Shown here in pieces: positions 27,001-34,989 of a stretch of 45,801 nucleotides of DNA; the stretch's first letter is position 1; every line of letters starts with the position of its first letter. Under the pieces are notes generated by a model. It was not told the DNA's origin. It saw only the letters and a program-made list of their open reading frames with translations, and made no database searches. The stretch is from Bacteroidales bacterium (GTDB lineage Bacteria > Bacteroidota > Bacteroidia > Bacteroidales > F082): NCBI GenBank assembly GCA_029983675.1, contig JASBYY010000021.1, positions 1 through 45,801 of the forward strand. The letters run 5' to 3'. Made by a program: the position numbers and the translations under genes.

Positions 27001-27427
27001 GTGTCCCGACTGGAGCTTTGAGACCTACGGCGATCACAACGCCTGCTGCAAAGTGGTCATCACGACTTTCCCTGTGGACTCCATATTGCTGAAAGCCACC
27101 ACCACAAACCGCTGCGGCACTTACATTGATTCCATTTGGATTCGCTGCACCTATTTCGACACGGAGGAATACCAGGATTTGTGCACCGTTGACATTGTCC
27201 CCAACCCCAACAACGGAGAAATGACTTTCAATTTCAGCAACATGTTGGGTCAAATCGATGTGCGCGTATTTAACATGACAGGCAGCCTTATCGACCGCTT
27301 CACCACCTACAATGAGCTGAACTATGTAACAACAAGCTATTCGATGCCACAACGCACACCTGGCCTGTACTACTTTGTTATCACCAACAAAGACAAGTCT
27401 GTTACAAAAAAAGTAATTGTCATGTAG
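24020..27427 (+). CDS. Secreted PKD/repeat adhesin with T9SS sorting domain
   Basis: A 1135-residue surface protein. It has a signal peptide (1-23, ending KQFAQ), a unique N-terminal region, a lectin-like or jelly-roll domain (about 150-305; cysteine-rich, with SFWYYMRIGQAGNITIKIEA), an Ig-like domain, a PKD domain (about 385-470, with WNFGDGATGTGPSVNHTYSS), two more Ig-like domains, then six repeats of about 50-57 residues (about 635-950) built like those of the upstream peptidase (GCDSxVxLxL). The sorting domain is at about 1055-1135 (DIVPNPNNGEM to KKVIVM). No catalytic motif was seen, so an adhesive or structural role is inferred. It has its own promoter and terminator. Confidence 0.88.
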   Translation: MKKFTKIAWIAMLLLVMPMKQFAQERSQIRDYEGGFLFNMFEIETVEERIQLASALATSDIWICNPTDNPGELFIRPNGYNKDIPIYAEFDYLRMTLKEEYGEVSALPKEEFAEIFNSWAQNISIDYYNFLISDQVGDRANHCMDAEPFCTSDVYNFPAINSGYSWSGPNYGCLGSSPTMKHSFWYYMRIGQAGNITIKIEASFDVDFAMWGPFNDQTAPCPTQAGQAGLLTANCSNCPNNTLSPNFYPSGNLHDCSFDAAHYEYAHVVNGQVGQYYILLITNYSGSSGNITFQKYAGNGETDCGIMPPLVSSDSPLCVGETLHLTANGQAGASYSWTGPGGWTSNVQNPTRSNCTMAMAGTYTCTISLGSQTNSATTEVAILPKPTANFTASSVCKGSPTQFTSTSTTNPPNQTITSYQWNFGDGATGTGPSVNHTYSSAGSYQAKLTISTGGHCTSQKTQTVTVYDMPKANAGPDQSINYGATATLSGSGGTGSFSYHWEPANKVVNPNAQTTQTVALTQTTQFTLTVTSVSGGCQDTDQVTVAISGTGMTASASADNTVLCQGESTTLHATPVGGSGNYSYSWTPTTGLSNPTAQHPVATPPVGNTTYTCHVNDNGLTSQDVSVSIQVHPNKSTDIYESFCDNETFSFFGQNLNEPGTYQHLLETQFGCDSTIVLHLNENPTYLTPIADNFCDGDTYEWYGQTYNQSGVYEHTLQTILGCDSVIQLTLTKLPVSHNNITASICPGGQYPFFGEMLTEAGTYTGTATNQWGCDSIVELTLSINDHYETDFTVNLCDGSYTWAGTNLGPLTENGEYTFTFESQAGCDSIVTLHLAFHPVQDGQYNATACDSYTWNAPLGDGQTYTASGVYTVNKTTEWGCNYQNHLDLTINNSTQTDLSLTDCDYYVWNGNNTYNTFTDTIKFSGDFHHTFNTMHGCDSVVNIHMDMEYTPTYEHIYGNRWPIGGSLTHISIEEYQIRGYHPLAEFDTQWELECPDWSFETYGDHNACCKVVITTFPVDSILLKATTTNRCGTYIDSIWIRCTYFDTEEYQDLCTVDIVPNPNNGEMTFNFSNMLGQIDVRVFNMTGSLIDRFTTYNELNYVTTSYSMPQRTPGLYYFVITNKDKSVTKKVIVM

Positions 27428-27448
27428 ATTTACCTGCAAAAGGCACAC

Positions 27449-27486
27449 AAAACCGCTGACAATACTGTATTGCCGGCGGTTTTTTT
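27449..27486 (+). terminator. Intrinsic terminator after the adhesin gene
   Basis: AAAACCGC (27449-27456) pairs with GCGGTTTT (27476-27483), with an inner CAATA/TATTG stem, followed by a run of T. The adhesin stop is 22 bp upstream. Confidence 0.8.
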
Positions 27487-27569
27487 ATTATAAACCTCCT
27501 TGCTTTTTCTCCTATTATCCCTCAAAAAAAACATTTGATGCTGTTTGCTGCAAAAAAACACCCAAAAGT

Positions 27570-27602
27570 CTTGGCATTAGTATTTCTTTTTACGTACATT
27601 TG
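27570..27602 (+). promoter_or_regulatory. Promoter of the lipoprotein-barrel-C25 unit
   Basis: TACATTTG (27595-27602) is an exact -7 box and CTTG/TTGG at 27570-27574 lies 20-21 bp upstream at the -33 place. The lipoprotein ATG is at 27692. No further clear promoter was seen before 29392, so one transcript may cover the three genes. Confidence 0.6.
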
Positions 27603-27691
27603 CGCCTGCTATCCGATTATTGTTTCCATGACTCTTGAATGGTGCAAATCGATGAAAGCATTTTTTGGTACTCACTAACTCTATTTGCAAT

Positions 27692-28441
27692 ATGATGCGC
27701 AAGACCAAAATGGCATTCATGGCCGTGCTGTTATTGGCAGCCTTCTTCGGCTGTTCAAAGATTGAGTTCGGGAAGGATTACGAAATCCTTTCGGAGAACG
27801 AAAGCACATCCATCATGTTCACCGATCTCCAAACCACTCCTTTCATCACAGACTATATGAAAGACCATACCGACCTATTGGAGCTTTTTGGAGAAGAAAA
27901 CATTTATTTTGGCGACACGCCACCAACCATTTGCACTTCAGAGCAACCTGAATTTCAATTCAAGGCCGATAATGGCATTTATGCCACGGCCAAAAGTTAC
28001 GTGGATGGATTTCCAGAACCTTTGAATCTTCCGAGCGCAGGGAGCATACAGCCCATTAAATACTATCATCGTTTTTACGATCAAAACCAAAGCATGATCA
28101 AATACATGTGCAAAACCGTTGAGGGAACTGTCGAACACCTTCGTTCGATAGATACGGTATTTCTCATGGGCCATGACGATTGCTTCACCGCCTATTATTA
28201 TGAAATAGCAGATACCCCGGGACACCCACGAAATGCCATTGTCATTTCCGGAAAAAAAACAAATAGCGGCATAGCCGACTACCGTTACGGTGTAAAAATC
28301 GTTGAGTACACAACTCATGATTACGACCCCACCGCTGTATTTGGAGCTGGTTCCATCCATATTTTCGAGGAAAGAGACAACTTGGCCGATTGGTTCAAAT
28401 GGTATGACGAACGCTCCCTATCACTTGGCACCCTGCCATAA
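27692..28441 (+). CDS. Unknown lipoprotein
   Basis: A 249-residue protein that I do not recognise. After MMRKTKMAFMAVLLLAAFFG comes the lipobox cysteine (Cys-21 or so, FFGC), so it should be a lipoprotein. The mature part is acidic, has no obvious repeat or coiled coil, and has two cysteines in the middle (TICTSEQ and KYMCKTV) plus one in DDCFTAYY. The longer frame starts with TTG at 27665; the ATG at 27692 gives a proper signal peptide. The barrel gene follows after 8 nt, so the two are likely partners in the outer membrane, perhaps serving the downstream C25 peptidase. That link is inference. Confidence 0.85.
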   Translation: MMRKTKMAFMAVLLLAAFFGCSKIEFGKDYEILSENESTSIMFTDLQTTPFITDYMKDHTDLLELFGEENIYFGDTPPTICTSEQPEFQFKADNGIYATAKSYVDGFPEPLNLPSAGSIQPIKYYHRFYDQNQSMIKYMCKTVEGTVEHLRSIDTVFLMGHDDCFTAYYYEIADTPGHPRNAIVISGKKTNSGIADYRYGVKIVEYTTHDYDPTAVFGAGSIHIFEERDNLADWFKWYDERSLSLGTLP

Positions 28442-28449
28442 AACTTTTT

Positions 28450-29337
28450 ATGATGAACAGAGTTTCCCTTGCTTTTCTTCTTGTTGTTTTTTTACTGCTA
28501 TGCTTCTATCCTGCACAAGCACAAAGGAAGTGGAAGAAGGCTCTTCCTGAAAAGAACGGAGTTTCGTATAACAATGGCAAGTTCAATATCGGAATCAAAG
28601 CTGGTGCAATATGGAGTTATTTTGGATATTCCAGTTTTAAGAACACTACTTACGATGGCATCATTAGTCCAATAGCAGGACTGTTATTGGAATACAAGAC
28701 CAACACCCCGCTATCAGTTGGTTTTAATCCTTTTGTAGCCATACGTGGCACTTCCATGCACCACGACAAGGTGTGGCAGAGTGGTTTGGAAGCCAATAAA
28801 ACCGATACCACAAGAACCCAGTACACTTGTCAAATGAATGTTGTGGGTGCGCGCATCCCTTTCACTTATTATTTCAATTCTTTTATTTTCTCCAATCCAA
28901 AAGACAAACAGTTTTATATATCCTTGGCTCCTGAGGCATACTATGTGTTGGGTGGCAAAATTCGGTATTCGAAAATCGACATGCCACAAGACTCTCTCAA
29001 ATCTGACATTTCCATTCCCATCGGCAAGGCCAATATGCAACGCTTGCAATTCGGAATCACCTGTGGTGCCGGCTTTTCATCCAGACACAACATCAACGCC
29101 TTTACGTTTGTCATGAAATACGAATTGGCGTTCAGCTATGGTATCAACAACACTTTTTCCAAAATGGAATCCGAGGTAGGCGGTTTCCCTGAAAATGGTG
29201 GTTTTGCAGGATCTCCCTATGCCACAATTCAACAAGGGCAACGCCGATACCGGGCATTGGATTTCACCATCACCCTCATGTTCCCTATCAAGAAACAGTT
29301 GCGAGGCGCTTGCATCAATTGGGGAGAATTTAATTAA
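28450..29337 (+). CDS. Predicted outer-membrane beta-barrel protein, unknown function
   Basis: A 295-residue protein with a signal peptide (MMNRVSLAFLLVVFLLLCFYPAQAQ would end near residue 25). The mature chain has alternating hydrophobic/polar strands of 8-12 residues with many aromatic residues and glycines (KFNIGIKAGAIWSYFGYSSF, then LSVGFNPFVAIRG), as in PorT-type or OmpA-type barrels of Bacteroidota. The last strands (ALDFTITLMFPIKK) are followed by about 14 extra residues instead of ending in an aromatic residue. It lies 8 nt after the lipoprotein gene and 54 nt before the second C25 gene. The family could not be named. Confidence 0.8.
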   Translation: MMNRVSLAFLLVVFLLLCFYPAQAQRKWKKALPEKNGVSYNNGKFNIGIKAGAIWSYFGYSSFKNTTYDGIISPIAGLLLEYKTNTPLSVGFNPFVAIRGTSMHHDKVWQSGLEANKTDTTRTQYTCQMNVVGARIPFTYYFNSFIFSNPKDKQFYISLAPEAYYVLGGKIRYSKIDMPQDSLKSDISIPIGKANMQRLQFGITCGAGFSSRHNINAFTFVMKYELAFSYGINNTFSKMESEVGGFPENGGFAGSPYATIQQGQRRYRALDFTITLMFPIKKQLRGACINWGEFN

Positions 29338-29391
29338 TAATCAGCGAAATACAATAACTATCAATTAATAATAACAAAATCAAATTGCAAA

Positions 29392-32300
29392 ATGAGAAAA
29401 AATGTACTCAAATTGACGGCTTTGCTCCTGCTTGTTTTATCGGCAGGATTTGCAAGCGCACAGATGTTCACTTTCCCCACCAAAGGTTCCCAAGGTTTTT
29501 CGATTACCGATAAGAACCGTGGCGGCGTGAAAGTAAACTATTCCATGAAAGGTTTTTCCCTTGACCAGTTCAACCACAAAGGCGAGACCCTGTCGGAAAT
29601 CTCCTTTGCAGGTATCGTTCTGCCCAACCGCTACGGCTGCCCTAATCTTCCTACTGAAAGCCGTATGATTGCCATTCCGCAAGGCGCCAAGGCAAGACTG
29701 GCGGTTGTCAGTTGCGAAAAGACCGTGATAAAAGGTGTCAACATGGCACCCGCCCTACGCCCGCAACCCGAAACGGAAGACCCCGACCTGAACTACGTGA
29801 AAGACAGCAAGGTGTATGCCACTGATGCACCGTACCCCGAACAACCATTTGTCATTTCGGAAACCGCTTCGATGCGTGGTGTCGATGTCGTCATGCTTTC
29901 GGTAACACCGTTCCAATATAATCCGGTCACTAAAGACCTGACGGTTTACTCGGACATTGAGCTGTCGCTCGACTTTGAAGGCGGCAACGGTCATTTTGGC
30001 GAAGACAGGCTCCGCTCCCCCTACTGGGATCCCATCTTAGCCGCCGAGCTGATGAACTACGACCAGTTGCCTGTCATCGACTATGAAGCACGCATACAAG
30101 ATTGGCTGAACAGAGACGCCGAAGGTGCCGAATACCTCATCGTTACGCCCAACAACGATGCCTATGTCGAACACGCCAACCAGCTCAAGGAGTTCAGAAC
30201 ACGCCAGGGCATCCTGACCAAGGTCATCCGTTTGGATGAAATGGAGGCAACCACGACCAACGAAATCAAGGCTTGGTTCCATAATGCCTACAACACATGG
30301 GAAATAGCCCCTGTTGCCGTTTGCCTGCTTGCCGACCACGGCACCAACCTGACAAAAAACATTCCCGCTGAAAACGCCTCCCACCCCTACAGCGGTTCCT
30401 GCATCACCGACAACCGTTATGCCGACCCAACAGGTGACAATTTGCCGGATATGTGTTTCTCGCGCTTGGTCGCCCAGAACGAAACGGAACTGCCCGTCTT
30501 TGTCGGAAAGCAGCTCGAATATGAACAAAATCCGGTGACGGATCCGGATTTCTACAAGAAACCCATCACGGCTTTGGGCTGGCAGACCGAACGCTGGTTT
30601 CAAATCTGCTCGGAAGTGGCCGGCGGCTACTGGAGAAACCATGGCAAAGAGCCGGTACGTATCAATGCTATTTATGACGGCACACCGGGATCCATTTGGT
30701 CGTCCAACCAAAACACTCCTATGGTGGTCAACTACTTTGGACCTAACGGCCTGAACTACATTCCCGAAACACCTGCTGAATTAGGTGGTTGGAGCGGAGG
30801 TACCGCACAACAGGTTGTTGAAGCCATCAACAACGGCGCTTTCGTACTGCAACACCGCGACCACGGCATGGAAACAGGCTGGGGCGAACCCGACTTTGGC
30901 AATTCCAATGTAAGCCAGCTGACCAACGTGGGCAAACTGCCTTTCGTCATGTCGATCAATTGCCTGACAGGCAAATTCAATTATTCTTCCGACTGCCTGA
31001 TGGAGGCCTTCATGCGCCGCACCCATAACAACCAGAATGCAGGCGCCGTTGGAGTGCTCTGCCCGACAGAGGTTTCCTATTCTTTTGTCAACGATACTTA
31101 TGTATGGGGCGTTTATGACCTTTTCGATCCTAATTTCCTCCCCGACTACGGTCCATACGCTGACCGCAGCGGCAATTGGATGCCGGCCTTTGGCAACGTG
31201 GCGGGAAAATACTTCTTGAAACAAAGTTCTTGGCCCTTTAATCAGGACGACAAGGACATCACCTATACCATGTTCACCGCCCACTGCGATGCATTCCTGC
31301 GCTTGTATTCAGAAGTACCACAAGAAATGGACGTCATCCATCCCGAGGTCGTTCTTGCAGGCTTGACCGAAGTCAATGTCACCGCTCCCGAAGGATGCAC
31401 CATCAGCCTTGTCACCGCCAATCCCGAAGGAGGTTGGAATATCATCGGTGTTGCTCAAGCTACCGGTGCTCCTCAAAACATCACCATCCCTTCACAGGTG
31501 CCGCCAACAGAAATCAACATCGTCTGCACCGGACAAAACTACCTCCGCTATGAAGATGTCATGATGGTGGTTCCCGCTGATGGACCTTATATTGTTTTTG
31601 ATTCCAAAACCATCCACGACACGAACAACAACGGCCAGATCGACTATGGCGAAATCATCACTCTCGACATGACGATGAAAAACGTTGGCAGCGAAGCCCT
31701 TGGTGCTTTCGACGCTACGCTCAACACCACTTCCGAGTACATCACCATTACCAAGAACAGTGCTCATTTCGAAAGCGTTGCCCCCAACGCCACAAGCTCT
31801 GTTGAAGGTGCTTTCAGCTTTACCGTTGCCAACAACATTCCCGACAACACCAATAACTTGTTCACCATCGTGGTTATCAATGGCGACAAAACCTACACAA
31901 GCAATCTGAGCATGAAAGCTTATGCACCGTCGTTCAAAATTACAAACATGAGCATCAACGATGCGAATGGCAACAACAATGGGCGCTTAGACCCGGGTGA
32001 AACGGCCACTCTTAGCTTCGCCTTTAAGAACGAAGGCCATAGCGATGCTGCACAGACCGCTGCTACGCTTCAAATCATGTCGCCCTATATCACCATTGGC
32101 CAAAACACCATGAATTTCAACAACATTGCTGCCGGAAGCGACAAAACGGCTTCTTATGAAATCAATGTCAGCGAAAACACTCCCCTTGGTTACACTTGCC
32201 CCATTCTGTTCAATGTCAAATCCGGCCAGTATACAACACAAAAGGACTTCAGTGCCAAAGTAGGTCTGATTCTGGAAGACTTCGAAACCGGAGAACTCGG

Positions 32301-34242
32301 TGAAGGTTGGACGAATGATCCGGCACGGCCCTGGAGAATCGTCACCGAAAATCCTTATGAAGGAACACACTGCCTGAAATCAGGTGAGACCGACGATTCA
32401 CAAACCAGCACCATCACCTTGACCCATGATGCCGGTTCGGAGGATGAAATCTCTTTCTATTACAAAGTCTCGTCAGAAAACTACTATGACAAGCTGTTGT
32501 TCTACATCGACGATGTGCAAAAAGGCGAATGGTCGGGTTCCATTGATTGGACTCAAACTTCATACACGGTTACCGAAGGCACACATACCTACAAATGGCA
32601 ATACAAAAAGGACATGTCGTATGCCAGTGGTTCCGACTGCGCTTGGATTGATTACATCTCCCTGCCTTCACCTCGCATCATGGCGGGAACAGCGGGTTTA
32701 GACGTTGATATCTGCTCAGGCAACACAGCGCAAATTGTCGGCTATGCGGTTCATCATGAGTCAGTACAATGGACGACTGCCGGCGACGGCACCTTCAGCA
32801 GCAACAGCATTGTCGATCCCATCTACACTCCCGGAAGCCAAGACATTGCCAACAAGAGTGTGGTGCTCACCATCACCATTACCGGCAACGGAGAAACCAT
32901 CACCGACGACATGACGGTTCATATTTTCGACAACATCACCATCACCAATGCACTGAACGGCATGACTTACTGTGGCATTGCCGAGCCTCAAGAAGTTGCT
33001 GTCACAATCGATGGTGAATACGCCTCATTGCTTTGGACGACCAACGGCGACGGAACCTTTGAAAATGCCAGCAATTTGGCCACGACATACACGCCCGGTG
33101 TCAACGACATCGCCCAAGGCAACGTTACGTTGGTAGCTACAGCAGAAACCATGGGGTGCGGACCGTTGAGCTTCGACTATCCTTTTGAAATGAACCCAGC
33201 ACCCGTCCTTGCAATCAGCAACACCGAAATCGATGCTTGTGCAGATGAACCCATCGAAGTCGCCATCAGTTTAAGCGGCTCGACCGGCTCAGGCTACATA
33301 GTCAATATCGACGGCACAGATTACACCGTTGCAGAAGGGGCGACAAGCATCACGCTCCCTGCCATTGCTGCCGCCGGACAACAAACCTTCAATATTCGCA
33401 GCGTATCCAATCAAACCTGTACAAAGCATTACTCCGAAGGCGAGTTTACCTTTACGGTCAATGTCAACGCTGCACCTACTCTCACCATGACAAACGCTGA
33501 ACAGAGCATCTGTCAAGGTGAAACCGCTACCGTTGAAATCAACTTCACCGGCACCGCCCCGTTCAATGTCCACGCCAATGGGATGGACGACTTTACTGCG
33601 GAAGGCAACAGCCATTCATTAAATTTCACGGAGAGTGTTTCCGCCACATTAGTAAGTGTCACCGATGCCAACGGATGCCAAAGCAACCTCGAAACCGCCA
33701 TCCGTGTTGTCGTAATCGGCAGCACCCCATTGCCGATCAACGGACCTTCGGAAGTGGACTCCTACATTACCCCAACCTCAGAATACTCAGTTGACGGCAT
33801 CAATAATATCAATTGGAGCATCAGCCCTGCGGAGGCGGGAACCCTTGCCCAAAACAATGGCAAACTGACCGTCACGTGGAGCAGCTCGTTCAAAGGCATG
33901 GCCAAGCTCACAGCTGTTCCTACCGACTGTCCCAATGTTTCAGGAACCGAGTTCACGGTACAAGTCAAAAACAGCTTCGACGTGGACGAGTTCAACGCCA
34001 ATGCCCGTATCTACCCCAATCCAGCTCATGACAAACTCAACATTGCCATTGACGGATTGAATGGCACAGCACATATCGAGGTGTATAACATCCTTGGCGA
34101 AAAAGTCATCAGCCAAGAAAAGGAAGCCGCCGAGAACACCAATATGGAAATCAACGTTGGCAACCTTGGCAATGGCACTTACATCCTCAAAGTGTATTCC
34201 GACAAACAAGTCTGGACACGCAGATTCGTCATTGAAAAGTAA
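29392..34242 (+). CDS. Second secreted gingipain-family (C25) cysteine peptidase with T9SS sorting domain
   Basis: A 1616-residue paralogue of the peptidase at 18964. Signal peptide 1-24 (ending FASAQ), propeptide, peptidase domain (about 246-640) with catalytic H491 in RDHG and C524 in INCLTG, two domains opening NNNGQIDYGE and NNNGRLDPGE, a jelly-roll domain (about 961-1095) ending SGSDCAWIDYI, Ig-like repeats, and a sorting domain (about 1530-1616, IYPNPAHD to RRFVIEK). The peptidase halves of the two proteins are strikingly alike (ITALGWQTERWFQICSEV is shared), whereas the C-terminal thirds differ: this copy lacks the 49-residue Cys repeats. It appears to be the third gene of a unit starting with the lipoprotein. 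Confidence 0.93.
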   Translation: MRKNVLKLTALLLLVLSAGFASAQMFTFPTKGSQGFSITDKNRGGVKVNYSMKGFSLDQFNHKGETLSEISFAGIVLPNRYGCPNLPTESRMIAIPQGAKARLAVVSCEKTVIKGVNMAPALRPQPETEDPDLNYVKDSKVYATDAPYPEQPFVISETASMRGVDVVMLSVTPFQYNPVTKDLTVYSDIELSLDFEGGNGHFGEDRLRSPYWDPILAAELMNYDQLPVIDYEARIQDWLNRDAEGAEYLIVTPNNDAYVEHANQLKEFRTRQGILTKVIRLDEMEATTTNEIKAWFHNAYNTWEIAPVAVCLLADHGTNLTKNIPAENASHPYSGSCITDNRYADPTGDNLPDMCFSRLVAQNETELPVFVGKQLEYEQNPVTDPDFYKKPITALGWQTERWFQICSEVAGGYWRNHGKEPVRINAIYDGTPGSIWSSNQNTPMVVNYFGPNGLNYIPETPAELGGWSGGTAQQVVEAINNGAFVLQHRDHGMETGWGEPDFGNSNVSQLTNVGKLPFVMSINCLTGKFNYSSDCLMEAFMRRTHNNQNAGAVGVLCPTEVSYSFVNDTYVWGVYDLFDPNFLPDYGPYADRSGNWMPAFGNVAGKYFLKQSSWPFNQDDKDITYTMFTAHCDAFLRLYSEVPQEMDVIHPEVVLAGLTEVNVTAPEGCTISLVTANPEGGWNIIGVAQATGAPQNITIPSQVPPTEINIVCTGQNYLRYEDVMMVVPADGPYIVFDSKTIHDTNNNGQIDYGEIITLDMTMKNVGSEALGAFDATLNTTSEYITITKNSAHFESVAPNATSSVEGAFSFTVANNIPDNTNNLFTIVVINGDKTYTSNLSMKAYAPSFKITNMSINDANGNNNGRLDPGETATLSFAFKNEGHSDAAQTAATLQIMSPYITIGQNTMNFNNIAAGSDKTASYEINVSENTPLGYTCPILFNVKSGQYTTQKDFSAKVGLILEDFETGELGEGWTNDPARPWRIVTENPYEGTHCLKSGETDDSQTSTITLTHDAGSEDEISFYYKVSSENYYDKLLFYIDDVQKGEWSGSIDWTQTSYTVTEGTHTYKWQYKKDMSYASGSDCAWIDYISLPSPRIMAGTAGLDVDICSGNTAQIVGYAVHHESVQWTTAGDGTFSSNSIVDPIYTPGSQDIANKSVVLTITITGNGETITDDMTVHIFDNITITNALNGMTYCGIAEPQEVAVTIDGEYASLLWTTNGDGTFENASNLATTYTPGVNDIAQGNVTLVATAETMGCGPLSFDYPFEMNPAPVLAISNTEIDACADEPIEVAISLSGSTGSGYIVNIDGTDYTVAEGATSITLPAIAAAGQQTFNIRSVSNQTCTKHYSEGEFTFTVNVNAAPTLTMTNAEQSICQGETATVEINFTGTAPFNVHANGMDDFTAEGNSHSLNFTESVSATLVSVTDANGCQSNLETAIRVVVIGSTPLPINGPSEVDSYITPTSEYSVDGINNINWSISPAEAGTLAQNNGKLTVTWSSSFKGMAKLTAVPTDCPNVSGTEFTVQVKNSFDVDEFNANARIYPNPAHDKLNIAIDGLNGTAHIEVYNILGEKVISQEKEAAENTNMEINVGNLGNGTYILKVYSDKQVWTRRFVIEK

Positions 34243-34261
34243 AATCAACTGACGTGTATTC

Positions 34262-34294
34262 AAAAATAGCCGCTCACATTGGGCGGCTATTTTT
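34262..34294 (+). terminator. Intrinsic terminator after the second C25 gene
   Basis: AAAAATAGCCGC (34262-34273) pairs with GCGGCTATTTTT (34283-34294) around a 9-nt loop, 20 bp past the stop. Confidence 0.9.
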
Positions 34295-34455
34295 GTTTTT
34301 CTTGTCCTGAGCACTTTGCCATCATGCGCAATGGTCAAGGATTCATGCACCATCTCATCATCAGGATTCGTCACGCTGCACAACGTCATGCCTCACATAA
34401 TCCAGCACCTGCGAGACATCTCATCACTACCATTAATAACCCTCCTCAAATGAAG

Positions 34456-34525
34456 ATTCCGCATCAATCCCAAATAGATTCCGTGTCAAGCACGGAATAA
34501 CTATGTTTGGGACGTGGTGCGGAAT
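34456..34525. repeat. 70-bp nested palindrome, REP/MITE-like
   Basis: The centre ATTCCGTG-TCAAG-CACGGAAT (34478-34498) has perfect 8-bp arms. It is enclosed by a second, imperfect pair: ATTCCGCATCAATCCCAAA (34456 on) against TTTGGGACGTGGTGCGGAAT (ending 34525). The whole can fold into one long two-tier hairpin. Confidence 0.75.
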
Positions 34526-34546
34526 GACTTTGCTTGTAAGGAGATT

Positions 34547-34609
34547 CCGTGTAGGTCCCAAATAGGTCCCGTGTAGGTCCCAAATCAGGTTTGGGACGTG
34601 ACACAGGGT
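34547..34609. repeat. Tandem repeat plus palindrome of the same family
   Basis: CCGTGTAGGTCCCAAAT occurs at 34547-34563 and again at 34569-34585, 22 bp apart. The second copy faces TTTGGGACGTGACACAGGG (34591-34609) in inverted orientation. The words CCGTGT and TCCCAAA also occur in the 70-bp palindrome just upstream, so the two are parts of one repeat cluster. Confidence 0.7.
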
Positions 34610-34918
34610 GACAAGAAGGGAAGAACGTTGTAAGTCTGATAGAGCCAGCCAGCAACTCATGTCGAATGCCAATGATGCCCCCCTATAGGAAGATGTTGAC
34701 TGCAAGGACGATGTGTATTTGAAGATGAAACGAAGCCCCGCTCTAAGCAAAGAATTTTGTTCTATACGCAAATATTGCTGTCCGGTAAAAATCACAGAGA
34801 CATTTATAACATGCTGAATAACAAATTGTTAAGTCAACATTCCAAAGAGAGGGCTTATCATACCAAACACTTTGACTATCAACATCCTAGATATGTTTAC
34901 CGGACAACAATGATACGC

Positions 34919-34944
34919 AAAAAAAGACGCGCCGAAGCGCGTCT
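34919..34944 (-). terminator. Intrinsic terminator of porV
   Basis: Read on the minus strand, AGACGCGC (34944-34937), a TTCG loop and GCGCGTCT (34932-34925) form an 8-bp stem followed by a T-run (34925-34919). It lies about 46 bp beyond the porV stop. Confidence 0.9.
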
Positions 34945-34989
34945 CCAAAAACATAATGAAATATGAATAGATTACTCTTATTCCCTAAA

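Larger units (their letters stand above)
34295..34989. other. Gene-free convergent gap with palindromic repeats
   Basis: About 695 bp between the second C25 gene and porV, which point at each other. No credible gene is present: the 69-codon frame at 34757-34966 runs through the porV terminator and has no domain. The middle (34456-34609) holds nested palindromes, and the porV terminator lies at 34919-34944. The rest shows nothing recognisable. Confidence 0.7.

Noticed and set aside
34757..34966. 69-codon frame near the porV terminator
   Set aside because: It covers the terminator hairpin and ends in its translated arms; no domain or promoter.
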